The notes beneath the pieces were generated by a model. The model did not search any database and had not been told where the DNA came from. It saw nothing but the letters and a program-made list of their open reading frames with translations. Positions 34,717-44,600 of a DNA stretch of 64,000 nucleotides are shown in pieces. The position numbers and the translations under genes are program-made. Location: assembly GCA_019637695.1 (NCBI GenBank), contig JAHBVG010000020.1, positions 23,849 to 87,848 on the forward strand, in the 5' to 3' direction. Numbering within the stretch: the stretch's first letter is position 1; every line of letters starts with the position of its first letter. This DNA comes from Caldilineaceae bacterium (GTDB lineage Bacteria; Chloroflexota; Anaerolineae; Caldilineales; Caldilineaceae).

Positions 34717-35982
34717 ATGTCACGCACGTTTATTCTGATCTTTGGCGTTTTTGTCTATCTACTCCTCTTGATTGCGCCAGCATCCGCCGCTCCGGACAGC
34801 CCGAACGCGCCGCTCGTGGTCATCGGCAGCGGAACGGCGGCCAGTTGCCAATCTGAAGCCGCAGCCAATGCCTTCGGCAATGCCGTCACCGCTGGCGGAA
34901 CCATCACCTTCAACTGTGGCGCGGAGCTGGTGACCATTGAGGTGAATACCAGCGTCACCGATAAAACTGTGATTATCGACGGCGAAAATCGGGTCGCGCT
35001 GAGCGGCGACAACCTGCGCCAGCTCTTTATCGTCAACGGTAGCGGCAGCCTGACCGTGCGCAACCTGATTTTGATCGATGGACAGGGTTTCGGCGGCGCG
35101 GCGATCCGCATCGATAGCCCAAACGCCAGCGCCTACATCTACAACAGCTTCCTCACCAGCCACAATTCAGAAGGCAACCACGGCGGCGCGATCTTCAACG
35201 TGGGCACACTGGTGATCGACGGCAGCAACCTGGGCGCCAACAGCAGCAACGGCTATGGCGGCGCTATCTTCAACAACGGCGGCAATGTCACCATCACCAA
35301 TTCCACGTTGATCAACAACAGCGCGCGCCAGGGTGGGGCGATCTTCCACAGCGAGGGGACGGTGCAGATCACCAACAGCGCCATCCGCTCCAACCGCGCC
35401 GAAGGATCGAATCCGGCGAGCGGAAATCAGGGCGGCGGCATTCACATTGACGTGGGGACGGTTACGGTCGTCAACAGCACCTTCTTCGACAACCGCGCCA
35501 ACGGTGGCGGAGCGATCTACACACGGGCCAATTCGCTAACGCTGACCAACGTCACCTTCAATCGCAATCGCGCCGATACGGGCAGCGCGCTCTGGCAGGC
35601 GGCGGGACAGACGACGGTCAGGAATACGATCTTTGCCAACCCTCGCAACAGCAATGACAGCGCGGAGAGCCTCAACTGCGACGGCCCAACGATTAACTCC
35701 GGTGGGCGCAACATCATTAGCGACAACTCGTGTACGCCCAACCCCAGCAGTGTGGGCGATCTCCACAGCACGGATGCGATGTTGGAGAATCCTACTTTCA
35801 TTGGCGACAACGGCGGCCCGACGCGCACCTTTATGTTGATGGCGGGCAGCCCGGCCATCGACTACGCCCAGAACTGCCCGGCCACGGATCAGCGCGGTTT
35901 TCCCCGCCCGATTGGCGCAGGTTGCGATGTCGGCGCTGTAGAGCGAGGATGGCTGCTCTTTTTGCCGTCCTTGCGGCGGTGA
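34717..35982 (+). CDS. Secreted right-handed beta-helix (choice-of-anchor Q) protein
   Basis: The 421-residue protein starts with a signal peptide ending in APASAA near residue 25. The body has repeated GGAIFN, NSTL, GGAI and TNVTFNRNRA coils typical of parallel beta-helix surface proteins. The end reads PATDQRGFPRPIG then CDVGAVE, the choice-of-anchor Q tail, followed by LFLPSLRR at the very C-terminus. It is probably exported and surface-bound; function is likely adhesive or polysaccharide-binding. AGGAGG precedes ATG 34717. Confidence 0.88.
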   Translation: MSRTFILIFGVFVYLLLLIAPASAAPDSPNAPLVVIGSGTAASCQSEAAANAFGNAVTAGGTITFNCGAELVTIEVNTSVTDKTVIIDGENRVALSGDNLRQLFIVNGSGSLTVRNLILIDGQGFGGAAIRIDSPNASAYIYNSFLTSHNSEGNHGGAIFNVGTLVIDGSNLGANSSNGYGGAIFNNGGNVTITNSTLINNSARQGGAIFHSEGTVQITNSAIRSNRAEGSNPASGNQGGGIHIDVGTVTVVNSTFFDNRANGGGAIYTRANSLTLTNVTFNRNRADTGSALWQAAGQTTVRNTIFANPRNSNDSAESLNCDGPTINSGGRNIISDNSCTPNPSSVGDLHSTDAMLENPTFIGDNGGPTRTFMLMAGSPAIDYAQNCPATDQRGFPRPIGAGCDVGAVERGWLLFLPSLRR

Positions 35983-35991
35983 ATGAGCGTA

Positions 35992-36023
35992 GACCCGCCA
36001 GGTTTTCTGAAACCTGGCGGGTC
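35992..36023. repeat. Perfect 14-bp palindrome with 4-nt loop
   Basis: GACCCGCCAGGTTT (35992-36005) pairs with AAACCTGGCGGGTC (36010-36023). It sits 10 bases after the beta-helix gene and may terminate transcription, but no T-run follows; it also has the look of a dispersed palindromic element. Confidence 0.8.
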
Positions 36024-36048
36024 TCAAGCAGATTACTGCCGAGTCTGA

Positions 36049-36192
36049 TCAAATCAATGCATTGGTGGCGTCTGCGCCGCTATCCACAAAGGCGCGTAGA
36101 GGGGAGGTGGAGCGGTCGGTAACTGCTGACGTGAACGCAAGTTCAAGCGTGGGCGCAGGCGGGGCATAGCTGGAGTCATAGTCGAATATCAT
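36049..36192 (-). pseudogene. Truncated aspartyl-protease-like gene, 47 aa
   Basis: The frame starts at ATG 36192, overlapping the stop of the upstream ribbon-helix-helix gene by four bases (ATGA). It reads MIFDYDSSYAPPAPTLEL and later LRAFVDSGADAT, the start of a retroviral-like aspartic protease domain whose catalytic motif is D-[ST]-G-A. It stops five codons after that motif, whereas such proteins normally run to about 120 residues. The rest is missing; a palindromic repeat lies 26 bases beyond. Confidence 0.6.
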
Positions 36193-36611
36193 ACCGAGCG
36201 CTCCAGGCGCGGGCGACGTAGGACAAATTCGCGATTGACAGGCTCGTCGACATGTTTCAGCAGCACAGTCGTTGCACCTATGACCGACACCACGCGTCGA
36301 TGCAATGCAGCCAGATTCGGATCGTGGTCGATCACCTGACCTTCATGGACGGCCACAAATTCCCCTGGATAAAGTCGCTGCAATACTGGCTGCTGCGCAG
36401 CAAAGAATGCCTTTTCGCGCCGCATCTTTTCATCGTCAGGATTTTCAACCCTCTCCTGTGCAATGGCTTCAGCAGGTTCAGTTTCCTCAAGATAATTTTC
36501 CAGTGCAGTCCGCATTACCTCGGACAGGGTTGTGTTGCGTTGGGCAGCAATCTGCCGGGCGCGGCTGTGCAGATCAGTGGACAAATGAACCGTCAGGCGA
36601 ATCTCGTTCAA
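36189..36611 (-). CDS. Ribbon-helix-helix protein with DUF5678-like C-terminal domain
   Basis: About 140 residues. The first 50 (IRLTVHLSTDLHSRARQIAA, then TLSEVMRTALENYL) match the ribbon-helix-helix fold of small DNA-binding antitoxins. The C-terminal half (YPGEFVAVHEGQVIDHD) resembles the DUF5678 module often paired with aspartyl-protease-like genes, as here. AAGGAGGG six bases before TTG 36611 favours that start over ATG 36650. It may regulate its own unit with the truncated gene downstream. Confidence 0.75.
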   Translation of the reverse strand: MNEIRLTVHLSTDLHSRARQIAAQRNTTLSEVMRTALENYLEETEPAEAIAQERVENPDDEKMRREKAFFAAQQPVLQRLYPGEFVAVHEGQVIDHDPNLAALHRRVVSVIGATTVLLKHVDEPVNREFVLRRPRLERSV

Positions 36612-36700
36612 CTCTTTCCCTCCTTGCAGCCAGCGCTTTTGCACATTCATCTACTTTCGATTGTAACTGTTCTGGCGTCTTAGCGTCAATAAAATTGAAA

Positions 36701-39700
36701 TCATCCCCCCTCCACAATCTGGATCTCCTCTGCCGTCAGCCCGTAGAGACGGTAGACCCGCTGGTCGATCTCCGCTTCCAGCGCGCTGACGTCGGCGGCG
36801 GGATCTTGCGCTTTGTGGGCGAGGATCGACTCTACAATGTTCTGTATGTCTGCGACGTGTGATGGAGGCGCAATTGGGATTTGACGTATGTAGTCTGTGA
36901 ATGAGCGTAGATAGCCGCCTCGAATGCGGTTCGATACCTGCGCGTAAAACCATTCAATCAGCGACGAATTCAACAAACCGCAAAGCCAAAGATTGCCATC
37001 CGGGATGAAGTAGCAGGTATTTCCAGATAAGAAACCGGCGCTATCCCAGGCGAAGCTCTGATGCTCAAAAATGTCCGGGTAGATGATTTTGGGTTTGCTG
37101 AATTCCTCCCAGTACGCACACGAACGCAATTCCCAATAATAGCGACCCTGATCTTGTCGCCGAATTAAGGCATCGCGAAACGGCAGTACGTGCTGGTAAA
37201 TTGCTGGATAGGTAGCCCCAAAAATCGTCTCTGCATCCCTTTCAGATTTACCCGACCAGGGATGGTGTTTATTTTCCGAGGACTCAATCCTGATCAAATA
37301 CTGATCGGCAAACTGGACACACCATCGTTTCACATCTCTACCGCGCAAGAAAGGCTTCAGCAGGTCAGCGGATGATGGGTGTTCAAAAATCAATTGGTCG
37401 CGAGTGGCAAGATCTACAACCAGCACATCATTCAAACCGGTCTTTATTCCCATAAAAATCCTGCCGTCAACATACTCCCCCAACGGTTTCCCCGCCGCGC
37501 GCAGTTTCTCCATCAACCGCAGTACCGAAGGCATGCCCAACCGCCAGCCGTCCGCCGTCAACTCGCGTTGGGCGATGAGAAAGCTGCTTATGCGGAAGGT
37601 GTCGGCGAATTCTTCCAATGGCGCGCCGGTTGGCCAGGTCAACGCCCGCAGTTGGTGATCCGCCGCCGCCGTCCGCTGCGCTACGATGATGCTGGGATAG
37701 GCAATCGCCGTGAAAACCGGCGCATCGCCAAAATCGGTCAATTGCACAATGCGCGTCTGGCTACCCAAATAGCCGCGCAACCTGGCGCCGTAGCCAGCGC
37801 GGAAATATTTGTTGGACGAAATATAGGTCAAGACGCCCTGCTCGTGCAGCAGACGCAGCCCCCGTTCGTAGAAGTAGACGTAGAGATCGGCGGTGCCGGT
37901 ATAGCACTCGTACTGCGCTTGCAGCAAGGGCTTGAGCGCGCCTAACTGCTCCTGGCGCACATAGGGCGGGTTGCCGATCACCACGTCGAATCCATCCGTC
38001 ACCCCAAACATCCACTCTGGGTCAAAGAATTCGGCGTGTCTGTTCAAATCGTAGGGGTTCCACTGCGCCAGCATAGCCGTGGTGTCATGGTCCCAGCCGT
38101 CCCGTTCCAGCAGTTCGCTCAACTGCTGGCGCAGGCGGGCGTCGGCCTCGCGGTGTTTGCGTTTGGTCTGCGTCGTCTTGGCCGTGAAATGGCTCTTGCG
38201 CACACGGCGCAGTTCCGCTTCCAACTGTTCAATGGCCGGGTTGCGCATGGGCAGGGTGGCAATGGCCGCCATCGGCTGGTCGCCGGGCAGCAGGGCGCGC
38301 AGCGCCTGTGCATCCGGCGCGGTGGGGAAGAGCCAATCGGCGTTGAGCGGTGTAAACGATGGATCGTGGGCCAGCAGCGCGTTCAACTCGGCGCAGACTT
38401 CGCGCCCGATCCCCAGCCATTTGGCCTTGAGCGCTGCGCCCGTCACCTTGCTGTACTGGGCAAAGACATCGACAAGTTCGTTGACCTTCTGGTTGACTTC
38501 GGCGCTGGCGGCGGTCACAGCCACGGGAGTGGTCTGTTCGGCGGGCCGCGCAATGCCGATCAACGAATTCGCCGCCACAAACTTGGTCTCCAGGTTGGGC
38601 AGGGCGCGTACATTGCGGTTGGGCGCGGCGTCGTCCACGCGCTGGTCGGCCACCAACGAAATGAAGAAGCGCAGTTTGGCGATCTGCACGGCGATGGGCT
38701 GGATGTCCACGCCGTAGATACAGTTCTCGATCAGGTAGAGCTTGCGCGTGTAGTCGAGTTCGTGATCCTGCTGGTCGAAGGAGCGTTCGATCTCCACAAT
38801 GCGGGCGTCGGCCTCACGGGCCGCGTTCTCGCGGATCTTTTCGTCTTCCATCTGCTCGGCAAGCTCACGATCGCGTTGGGCGCGGGCAAGTTGCTGCTGC
38901 TTCCAGCGTACATTGTTGGGGTCAAGTTTGCGCAAGATGAAGACCAGCTTGTGCAAAATGCCCATGGGAAACGCGCCAGAGCCGCAGGCCGGGTCGAGAA
39001 TTTTGATGGCGTCGATGGCGTCGATCAGCGCGTCGACCTCGGCGGGGGAAAAGAGATGCGCTTCGTCGGTGTAAGCAAAAAGTTGCCTCAGCCGCGCCTC
39101 CACCTCACCCCTCGCCCCCATAAGCGCTGAGTTATGAGCCTGCGAAAGTGCCGGGGACTTCACAGAAAAGTCCCCGGCACTTGCCCCTGGCAATTTCTCC
39201 CACAGCGCCGCGATCAACGCTTCATCGACCATATAATCGACGATCTGGCGTGGGGTGTAGAAGGAGCCGGTCTGCTTGCGCGCGGTGGTACGCGTCTCTG
39301 GATTATAGGCGGCGAGCAGATTTTCGAAGACCTGCCCCAGCAGTTCCGGGTCGAGCGCCACCTCCTCTTCAATGGGTGTGTTCTCTTCGACGGTAAACTT
39401 ATAGCGGGCGAAGATGTTGAGCAGCCCGCGCACCTTGTACTGTTTGTTGCGCGTGCCGAAAACCTGGTTGAGATCGACCAAACGTTCCTCGCCAAAGAAG
39501 AGATCATCCGGCACATGCAGCGGATTGTCGCCGCGGTCGGAGAAGCCATCAACGCGCACATCCTGTTCGGGGCGGTCGAGACATTCAAAAAGACCGCCGT
39601 TCAGGAAGGGAATCTCGGCGAAGAGACGCAGGCCGGCGGCGGGGTCGGTGAAGAGCGCCTGATAGCGATAGAGCGAAGGCACGCCGTAGTGGGCATTGAG

Positions 39701-40717
39701 CGCCTTGGGCTTGCTGCGAAAGCGGCGGTTGCCGGGCCTGTCCCGCTCCATCTCGGTGTTGAGCGTGGCGAAAAAGAGATTTTGCAAGATCGCCTTGTAA
39801 TAATTGCTCCCCTGCGGGTCGTCCCAGGTCAGCAGTTCGTGCAGCCGGCGACGGTCGAAGAGCGCGGCGGGAACCAGCCCTTTCTCCTTGATGAACCAGA
39901 CAAAGATCAGCCGCGTGATCATGCGGATGACGGCGACAGCGTGGCGCGTCTCTTCTTCCTCGCGGCCGTCGCCAGGCGGGAATTGGACCGTCGCCACCGC
40001 CCAGTGATACCAATTCGCCACATCTTGATAGAAACGTCTTGTCAGCGCGTAGCTGTCGAGCGCCTTTTCCCAGGCCCTGTGCAACCCGACAAAGTTGTGG
40101 AAGCCGGTCTCGGCTTGCAGCGCCGGCAGCGCCAGATCCGCCAGGATATCAATATGCGCGCGCAGGGGATCGGCGTAGCGGATATCCTTGATCAACGTAA
40201 CCTTCTCCAGCACGTCCTTGCTCTCTTCGCGCCTGTGCAGACGACGGCGGATGATGGAGAGGGTAATCGCCCCTCCGTGGCGGAAGAGGATGATCAGCGG
40301 CATGGGGAAGAGGCGATTGAGGGCGCGGGTGGCGGCGGCCAACTTCTGGCGGGGATAGGATTCCGCTTGCAGGTCGATGGCCGCAAAGAGGAACGACTCG
40401 ATGATGGCGCCGTCGTAGCGTTGGCGGCTGTCGAAGGCCATGGGCATCTGTACGGCCTGGCGCACTTCCGCGTCGGTCAACTGAAAGAGCAGGTCAATCG
40501 ACTTCCATTCGCCCGCCAGCGCCACATCCTCGTTGAAGGGACGGTCGGCGGCGTAGGTGGCCGCGAACGCCTCGGCACTCATGGGGCTGCCGGTAATCTG
40601 CCGTTCGCTGCGATAGCCCAAGGCATCCAGCAGCCCCAGCGCCGCGCCGGCCAGATCCTTTTGGACAAAGACGCGCAACCGTTCGTCAATTGTCTGGCGT
40701 AGATCAACTTTGCTCAT
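36701..40717 (-). CDS. Eco57I-like adenine-specific DNA methyltransferase (type IIG-like)
   Basis: The 1338-residue protein has SAM-binding motif I in LDPACGSGAFPMGIL (near residue 577) and the catalytic NPPY in VVIGNPPYVRQ (near residue 912), separated by a long insert with a coiled-coil and YGVDIQPIAVQIAKLR. A target-recognition domain of TaqI type follows (FMGIKTGLND, LKPFLRGRDVKRW). It should methylate adenine N6. I see no certain PD-(D/E)XK nuclease in the N-terminal 450 residues. Upstream on the same strand is a PLD-SNF2 helicase, suggesting a restriction or phage-defence pair. Confidence 0.9.
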   Translation of the reverse strand: MSKVDLRQTIDERLRVFVQKDLAGAALGLLDALGYRSERQITGSPMSAEAFAATYAADRPFNEDVALAGEWKSIDLLFQLTDAEVRQAVQMPMAFDSRQRYDGAIIESFLFAAIDLQAESYPRQKLAAATRALNRLFPMPLIILFRHGGAITLSIIRRRLHRREESKDVLEKVTLIKDIRYADPLRAHIDILADLALPALQAETGFHNFVGLHRAWEKALDSYALTRRFYQDVANWYHWAVATVQFPPGDGREEEETRHAVAVIRMITRLIFVWFIKEKGLVPAALFDRRRLHELLTWDDPQGSNYYKAILQNLFFATLNTEMERDRPGNRRFRSKPKALNAHYGVPSLYRYQALFTDPAAGLRLFAEIPFLNGGLFECLDRPEQDVRVDGFSDRGDNPLHVPDDLFFGEERLVDLNQVFGTRNKQYKVRGLLNIFARYKFTVEENTPIEEEVALDPELLGQVFENLLAAYNPETRTTARKQTGSFYTPRQIVDYMVDEALIAALWEKLPGASAGDFSVKSPALSQAHNSALMGARGEVEARLRQLFAYTDEAHLFSPAEVDALIDAIDAIKILDPACGSGAFPMGILHKLVFILRKLDPNNVRWKQQQLARAQRDRELAEQMEDEKIRENAAREADARIVEIERSFDQQDHELDYTRKLYLIENCIYGVDIQPIAVQIAKLRFFISLVADQRVDDAAPNRNVRALPNLETKFVAANSLIGIARPAEQTTPVAVTAASAEVNQKVNELVDVFAQYSKVTGAALKAKWLGIGREVCAELNALLAHDPSFTPLNADWLFPTAPDAQALRALLPGDQPMAAIATLPMRNPAIEQLEAELRRVRKSHFTAKTTQTKRKHREADARLRQQLSELLERDGWDHDTTAMLAQWNPYDLNRHAEFFDPEWMFGVTDGFDVVIGNPPYVRQEQLGALKPLLQAQYECYTGTADLYVYFYERGLRLLHEQGVLTYISSNKYFRAGYGARLRGYLGSQTRIVQLTDFGDAPVFTAIAYPSIIVAQRTAAADHQLRALTWPTGAPLEEFADTFRISSFLIAQRELTADGWRLGMPSVLRLMEKLRAAGKPLGEYVDGRIFMGIKTGLNDVLVVDLATRDQLIFEHPSSADLLKPFLRGRDVKRWCVQFADQYLIRIESSENKHHPWSGKSERDAETIFGATYPAIYQHVLPFRDALIRRQDQGRYYWELRSCAYWEEFSKPKIIYPDIFEHQSFAWDSAGFLSGNTCYFIPDGNLWLCGLLNSSLIEWFYAQVSNRIRGGYLRSFTDYIRQIPIAPPSHVADIQNIVESILAHKAQDPAADVSALEAEIDQRVYRLYGLTAEEIQIVEGG

Positions 40718-40828
40718 GGTGGATCACCAACCAGGTTATGAGATCAAAATCGCTGCTGTTGTGGACCTGTTCCTGGCGCGTGAGCAACTGTGCGCTGCGT
40801 CCACTCTGCAAGGTAGCCGCCATGCGCC
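40704..40828 (-). pseudogene. Remnant copy of the PLD-SNF2 helicase 3' end
   Basis: Bases 40722-40828 repeat 41666-41772 with about five mismatches. Read on the minus strand they give LQSGRSAQLLTRQEQVHNSS and DFDLITWLV, then IHHEQS and a stop at 40704, overlapping the methyltransferase start at 40717. This looks like the original C-terminus of the helicase in direct overlap with the methyltransferase, now cut off from the rest of its gene by a toxin-antitoxin insertion. Confidence 0.82.
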
Positions 40829-40854
40829 AGCTTGTCGCCGTAGCGGCAGAATCG

Positions 40855-41109
40855 TTATTCCACTTGCTGACGCATCTCTGCCAGGGATAGACCGCCTGTT
40901 GCGCGCACGCGTTGCCGCGCTTCCTCTAGCAGGCGCAGAAAGCGTTGGTCGTGCGCTAACAGCAGACTATCAAGGTCATCTTCATCTTTGATGGCGATGA
41001 GCATCGCAACAGGGCGGCCATTCCTCGTCACAATGATCGGTGACTCCTGACTTTCATCGATATAGGCGCTGAACCGATCCTTAACTTCGGCCAAGGGTGC
41101 AATCTTCAT
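40855..41109 (-). CDS. Phd/YefM-family antitoxin
   Basis: The 84-residue protein starts MKIAPLAEVKDRFSAYI and has PIIVTRNGRPVAMLIAI, the Phd/YefM N-terminal DNA-binding fold, followed by an acidic then helical C-terminus that would bind toxin. It follows the toxin gene and overlaps it by four bases (ATGA), so the order is toxin then antitoxin, the reverse of most Phd modules. Confidence 0.86.
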   Translation of the reverse strand: MKIAPLAEVKDRFSAYIDESQESPIIVTRNGRPVAMLIAIKDEDDLDSLLLAHDQRFLRLLEEARQRVRATGGLSLAEMRQQVE

Positions 41110-41429
41110 AAGGTAAACTCCTCATTACCAATCAACAGTTTGTTGCGAATCTTCCTGCCAATCGCCAGCACAACGACGATTTGGGCGTCAACGTCTACAT
41201 CATAGAAGACCCGGTAGCGATTATCCGCCCCGCATCGCAACTCCCAGGTTGCGTTCAACCTATTCGGAATGCGCAGGACTTTGCGATTACGCGTCGATAC
41301 AGCAGGTTCAAACCCCAACTGTTCTTCGATCGCGTCGAGGATCAGCGTTCGATCCTTGCTGTCAAGTGACGCAAAATGCGCTGATACTGCGCTATCGAAT
41401 AGGATCTCAAAGCGTAGTTGCTGGGGCAT
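41106..41429 (-). CDS. RelE/ParE-family toxin
   Basis: The 107-residue protein reads QQLRFEILFDSAVSAHFASL, then IPNRLNATWELRCGADNRYRVFYDVD, ending in VVVLAIGRKIRNKLLIG. The WELR...YRVFY core is the RelE-like fold that cleaves mRNA on ribosomes or inhibits gyrase. ATG 41429 is chosen for the match to family length; an open frame to 41513 adds unlike residues. With the antitoxin it forms the cargo of an insertion between helicase and methyltransferase. Confidence 0.84.
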   Translation of the reverse strand: MPQQLRFEILFDSAVSAHFASLDSKDRTLILDAIEEQLGFEPAVSTRNRKVLRIPNRLNATWELRCGADNRYRVFYDVDVDAQIVVVLAIGRKIRNKLLIGNEEFTL

Positions 41430-41650
41430 GGCCTGAATTGTAGCCAAATAAAAGGCAGGGCGCAAGCTGTCTACGCGCCATTTCTGGTTGTACCCTCTGT
41501 GGGCATGGTTCACTTCGAAGCGCGCTCATCTTTACAAATTCCGGCGGAGGGAGCACGCCTACGTGCGGCTTGAACTCGACTCGAACCGGCGCGAGGCGTG
41601 CCTACTCCACATTCTCAATTTAAAGGCCATGCCCCTCTGTGTTATTACCG

Positions 41651-44600
41651 TCACGTTTCCAGCCCGATCACCAACCAGGTTATGAGATCAAAATCGCTGC
41701 TGTTGTGGACCTGTTCCTGGCGCGTGGGCAACTGTGCGCTGCGTCCACTCTGCAAGGTGGTTGCCATCCGCCGCTGGAAGGTGGCGACAATTGAGGCGGT
41801 CGCCCGCTCCAATAGAGTGGTGTAGTGCTGCATGGCCTGTCCATCCCCTGTGGCGTTGTCGAAGAGAGCGCAGAGATCGTCGTAGGCCGTGGTCATTCCG
41901 GCGCAGAGTTCGCGCAGCAGGGCCAGCGTCTGTTTGGGCTGCGCAAAGCCCAGCCGCACATTGCCATCGTCCAGCACATAGACCAGATAGTAGGGCTGCA
42001 ATGGGTTGATCTCACGCGTGGATTTCTGGCGGCCATCGTCCTCGCTGCGCTGGCGCAGACAGAAGAGTACACCCGGTGTAACCGCGCGGCTGCCTGCGAG
42101 CGGCGGCACAACAGTATAGATGCCAGTGGGCGCGTCTTCCAGCTTCTTGCGATTGGCGGCCAGATAGTTGAGCAGATCCACGCGAAAATCGTCCAGGGTA
42201 AATTCTGTCAGCGGCACCGCATCATCCAGATCTTCCAGATCGAGTACCTCATCCTTCAGGCGCAGCAGTTGGCGATCTCGATACTTGAGATCGTTCTTGA
42301 TCAGCTCCTCTAACTCATCGGGCTGTAGCAGGCTCTCTTCAAAGGTAGCCGAAATATCCACCAACGCCATGCGCGCCTCCACCCGATGTTTGAGGCTGAT
42401 ATAGCGATCAAGGTCGGGCGTCGGCCAGAAATTGATCATCTGCACGCTCTGGTTGCGGCTGCCAATACGGTCGATGCGGCCAAAACGTTGGATCACGCGC
42501 ACCGGGTTCCAGTGGATGTCATAGTTGATCAGCGTGTCACAATCCTGGAGGTTCTGCCCCTCAGAGATGCAATCGGTGGCGATCAACAGATCGATCTCTC
42601 CGCTCTGCGGCATGTTGCCCATGCGCTGACGATTTTTGGAGCGGGGCGAAAAGTTGGTGAGAATGGCGTTGAAGTGGGTCATCTGCCGGTAGCCAGCAGG
42701 CTGGTAGGTGGCGCGATTCTCTCCGCTGCCGGTGACAAGGGCAGCGTGGATCTGGAGTTCATCCTGCGCCCAGCGATGCAGATGCTCGTAGAGATAGTGG
42801 GCCGTATCCGAAAAGGCGGTGAAGACGATGACCTTGCGGTTGGGGCGTCCCTCTTTATCGGCGGCTGGGTGTTGCACCTTCTCCGCGATCAGCGCCTTCA
42901 ACTCGGCCAGTTTGGCGTCTCGCGCAGGCGTCACCGCCTGCGCCTGAAGGTGAAGTCCATTGAGCTGCTGTTTATCGTGGTGCAGCGCCTCCAGCCAGCG
43001 ATCCACATCCAGATGGGCCGTGCGGAAGGTTAGCTTCTTGCCGACTTCCAGCGCATCGCGTAGCTCTTCGTCTTCCACGTCGGTCAGATCCACAGCCTCA
43101 AGATCCAGTTCGGGCAACTGTTCGCGTACATGCTGGAAGGTGTGCAGCCGCGCTTCCAGCGCCTCGATCTTCTCAATGGTGCGCTCCATGGTCAGGGCAA
43201 AGGCGTGGACCGAACTTTCCAGCCGCTTCAAAAAGTTCACCTTCATCATGCCGATCAGGAAGTTCTCGCGTTGCGCCTGCGAGAAGTTGCCCACCTTGCG
43301 GTCGTAGAGGCCCAAATATTGTGGCAGCACAAAGCGCGAGGGGTTGAAGAGCGAGAGCGTATAGCCCTCGATCTCTTCGCTCAGCTTGTCATAGGACATA
43401 AAGCGGCCGCGCAGGTCGATGTCGGGCGATTTGGCGATGGGGCGCTTGCGTTTGGGAAAGCCGCCCAGCCGCTCCATTTCATGTTGGTAATAATTCTGCA
43501 CATGTTTGCGCGCACGCGCAATGGTCAACTGATCGAGCAGTTTGAAGAAATCCGAGCCAAGCCGGTTGAGCAGATCTCGTGTGCGGCGTTGATCAGCGGG
43601 CTGTTTGGCCCAGGTCGTAAACTGCGCTTGCGCCTGGCGCAGTGTCTCTTTCAAACTTTCAATGCCGATGTCAGCGCGGAAAGCGTCATCTTTGCCCGCG
43701 GTGATGAAATAAAGCTGGTTGCGCAGATCCTTGAGATCGTTGTTCACCGGCGTCGCCGAAAGCAGCAGCACTTTGGTATGGACGCCGCTCTGGATAATCT
43801 CCTCCATCAGCCGGGCGTAGCGGCTGCGGCGCACGATTTCGCCATTCTCGTCTCGTCTGCCAGGCGTGTTGTTGCGGAAGTTGTGCGACTCGTCGATCAC
43901 CACCAGATCGTAGTTGCCCCAGTTGATCGTCGCCAGATTGATATCGCCAGAGAATCCACCTTCACGGCTCAGATCCGTATGGCTGAGTACATCATAGCGA
44001 AAGCGGTCGGCGACAAATGGGTTTAGCTGATCGTTCTGCCGGTAGACTGTCCAGTTCTCGCGCAGCTTCTTGGGGCAGAGTACCAGCACTCGTTCGTTGC
44101 GCAACTCGAAAAACTTGATCACCGCCAGCGCCGAGTAGGTCTTGCCCAAACCGACACTGTCTGCCAGCACGCAGCCATTGTGGCTCAGGATTTTATTAAT
44201 CGCGCCTTTGACGCCATCTTTTTGAAAATCGAAGAGCGTGCGCCAGATCTCCGTATCAAAGAGCGTGGTGCGCCCCAGGTCGAACTCTACCCGGCCGCTT
44301 TCGTCCAGATAGCGATCAAAGATGTGGTAGAGCGTCTTGTAGTAGATAAACTCAGGGTCATAGTTGGCATAGACCCGCGCCAGATAGTCCAGCACATCCT
44401 CTTTCACATCCGCTACCAGCGATTGATCGTTCCATAGTTCCTGGAACCATCCCATCAGATCCTGACGATCCCTGTCACTGTCCACTACCAGGTTCAACTC
44501 AATATTGTTGTTTGTCTCGGAAAGCCCCAGCCCGTGGGCAGTAAAATTAGAACTGCCCAGGATCGCATGGGCCACACCGTGGTGGCTTACATGGTACATT

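Noticed and set aside
34264..34727. Two minus-strand frames upstream of hemA
   Set aside because: They consist mainly of the duplicated GGTCGGGTC units and read as low-quality protein with no ribosome binding site.
39134..40702. 522-aa plus-strand frame opposite the methyltransferase
   Set aside because: It is fully antisense to a gene with clear methyltransferase motifs and has no motif of its own.
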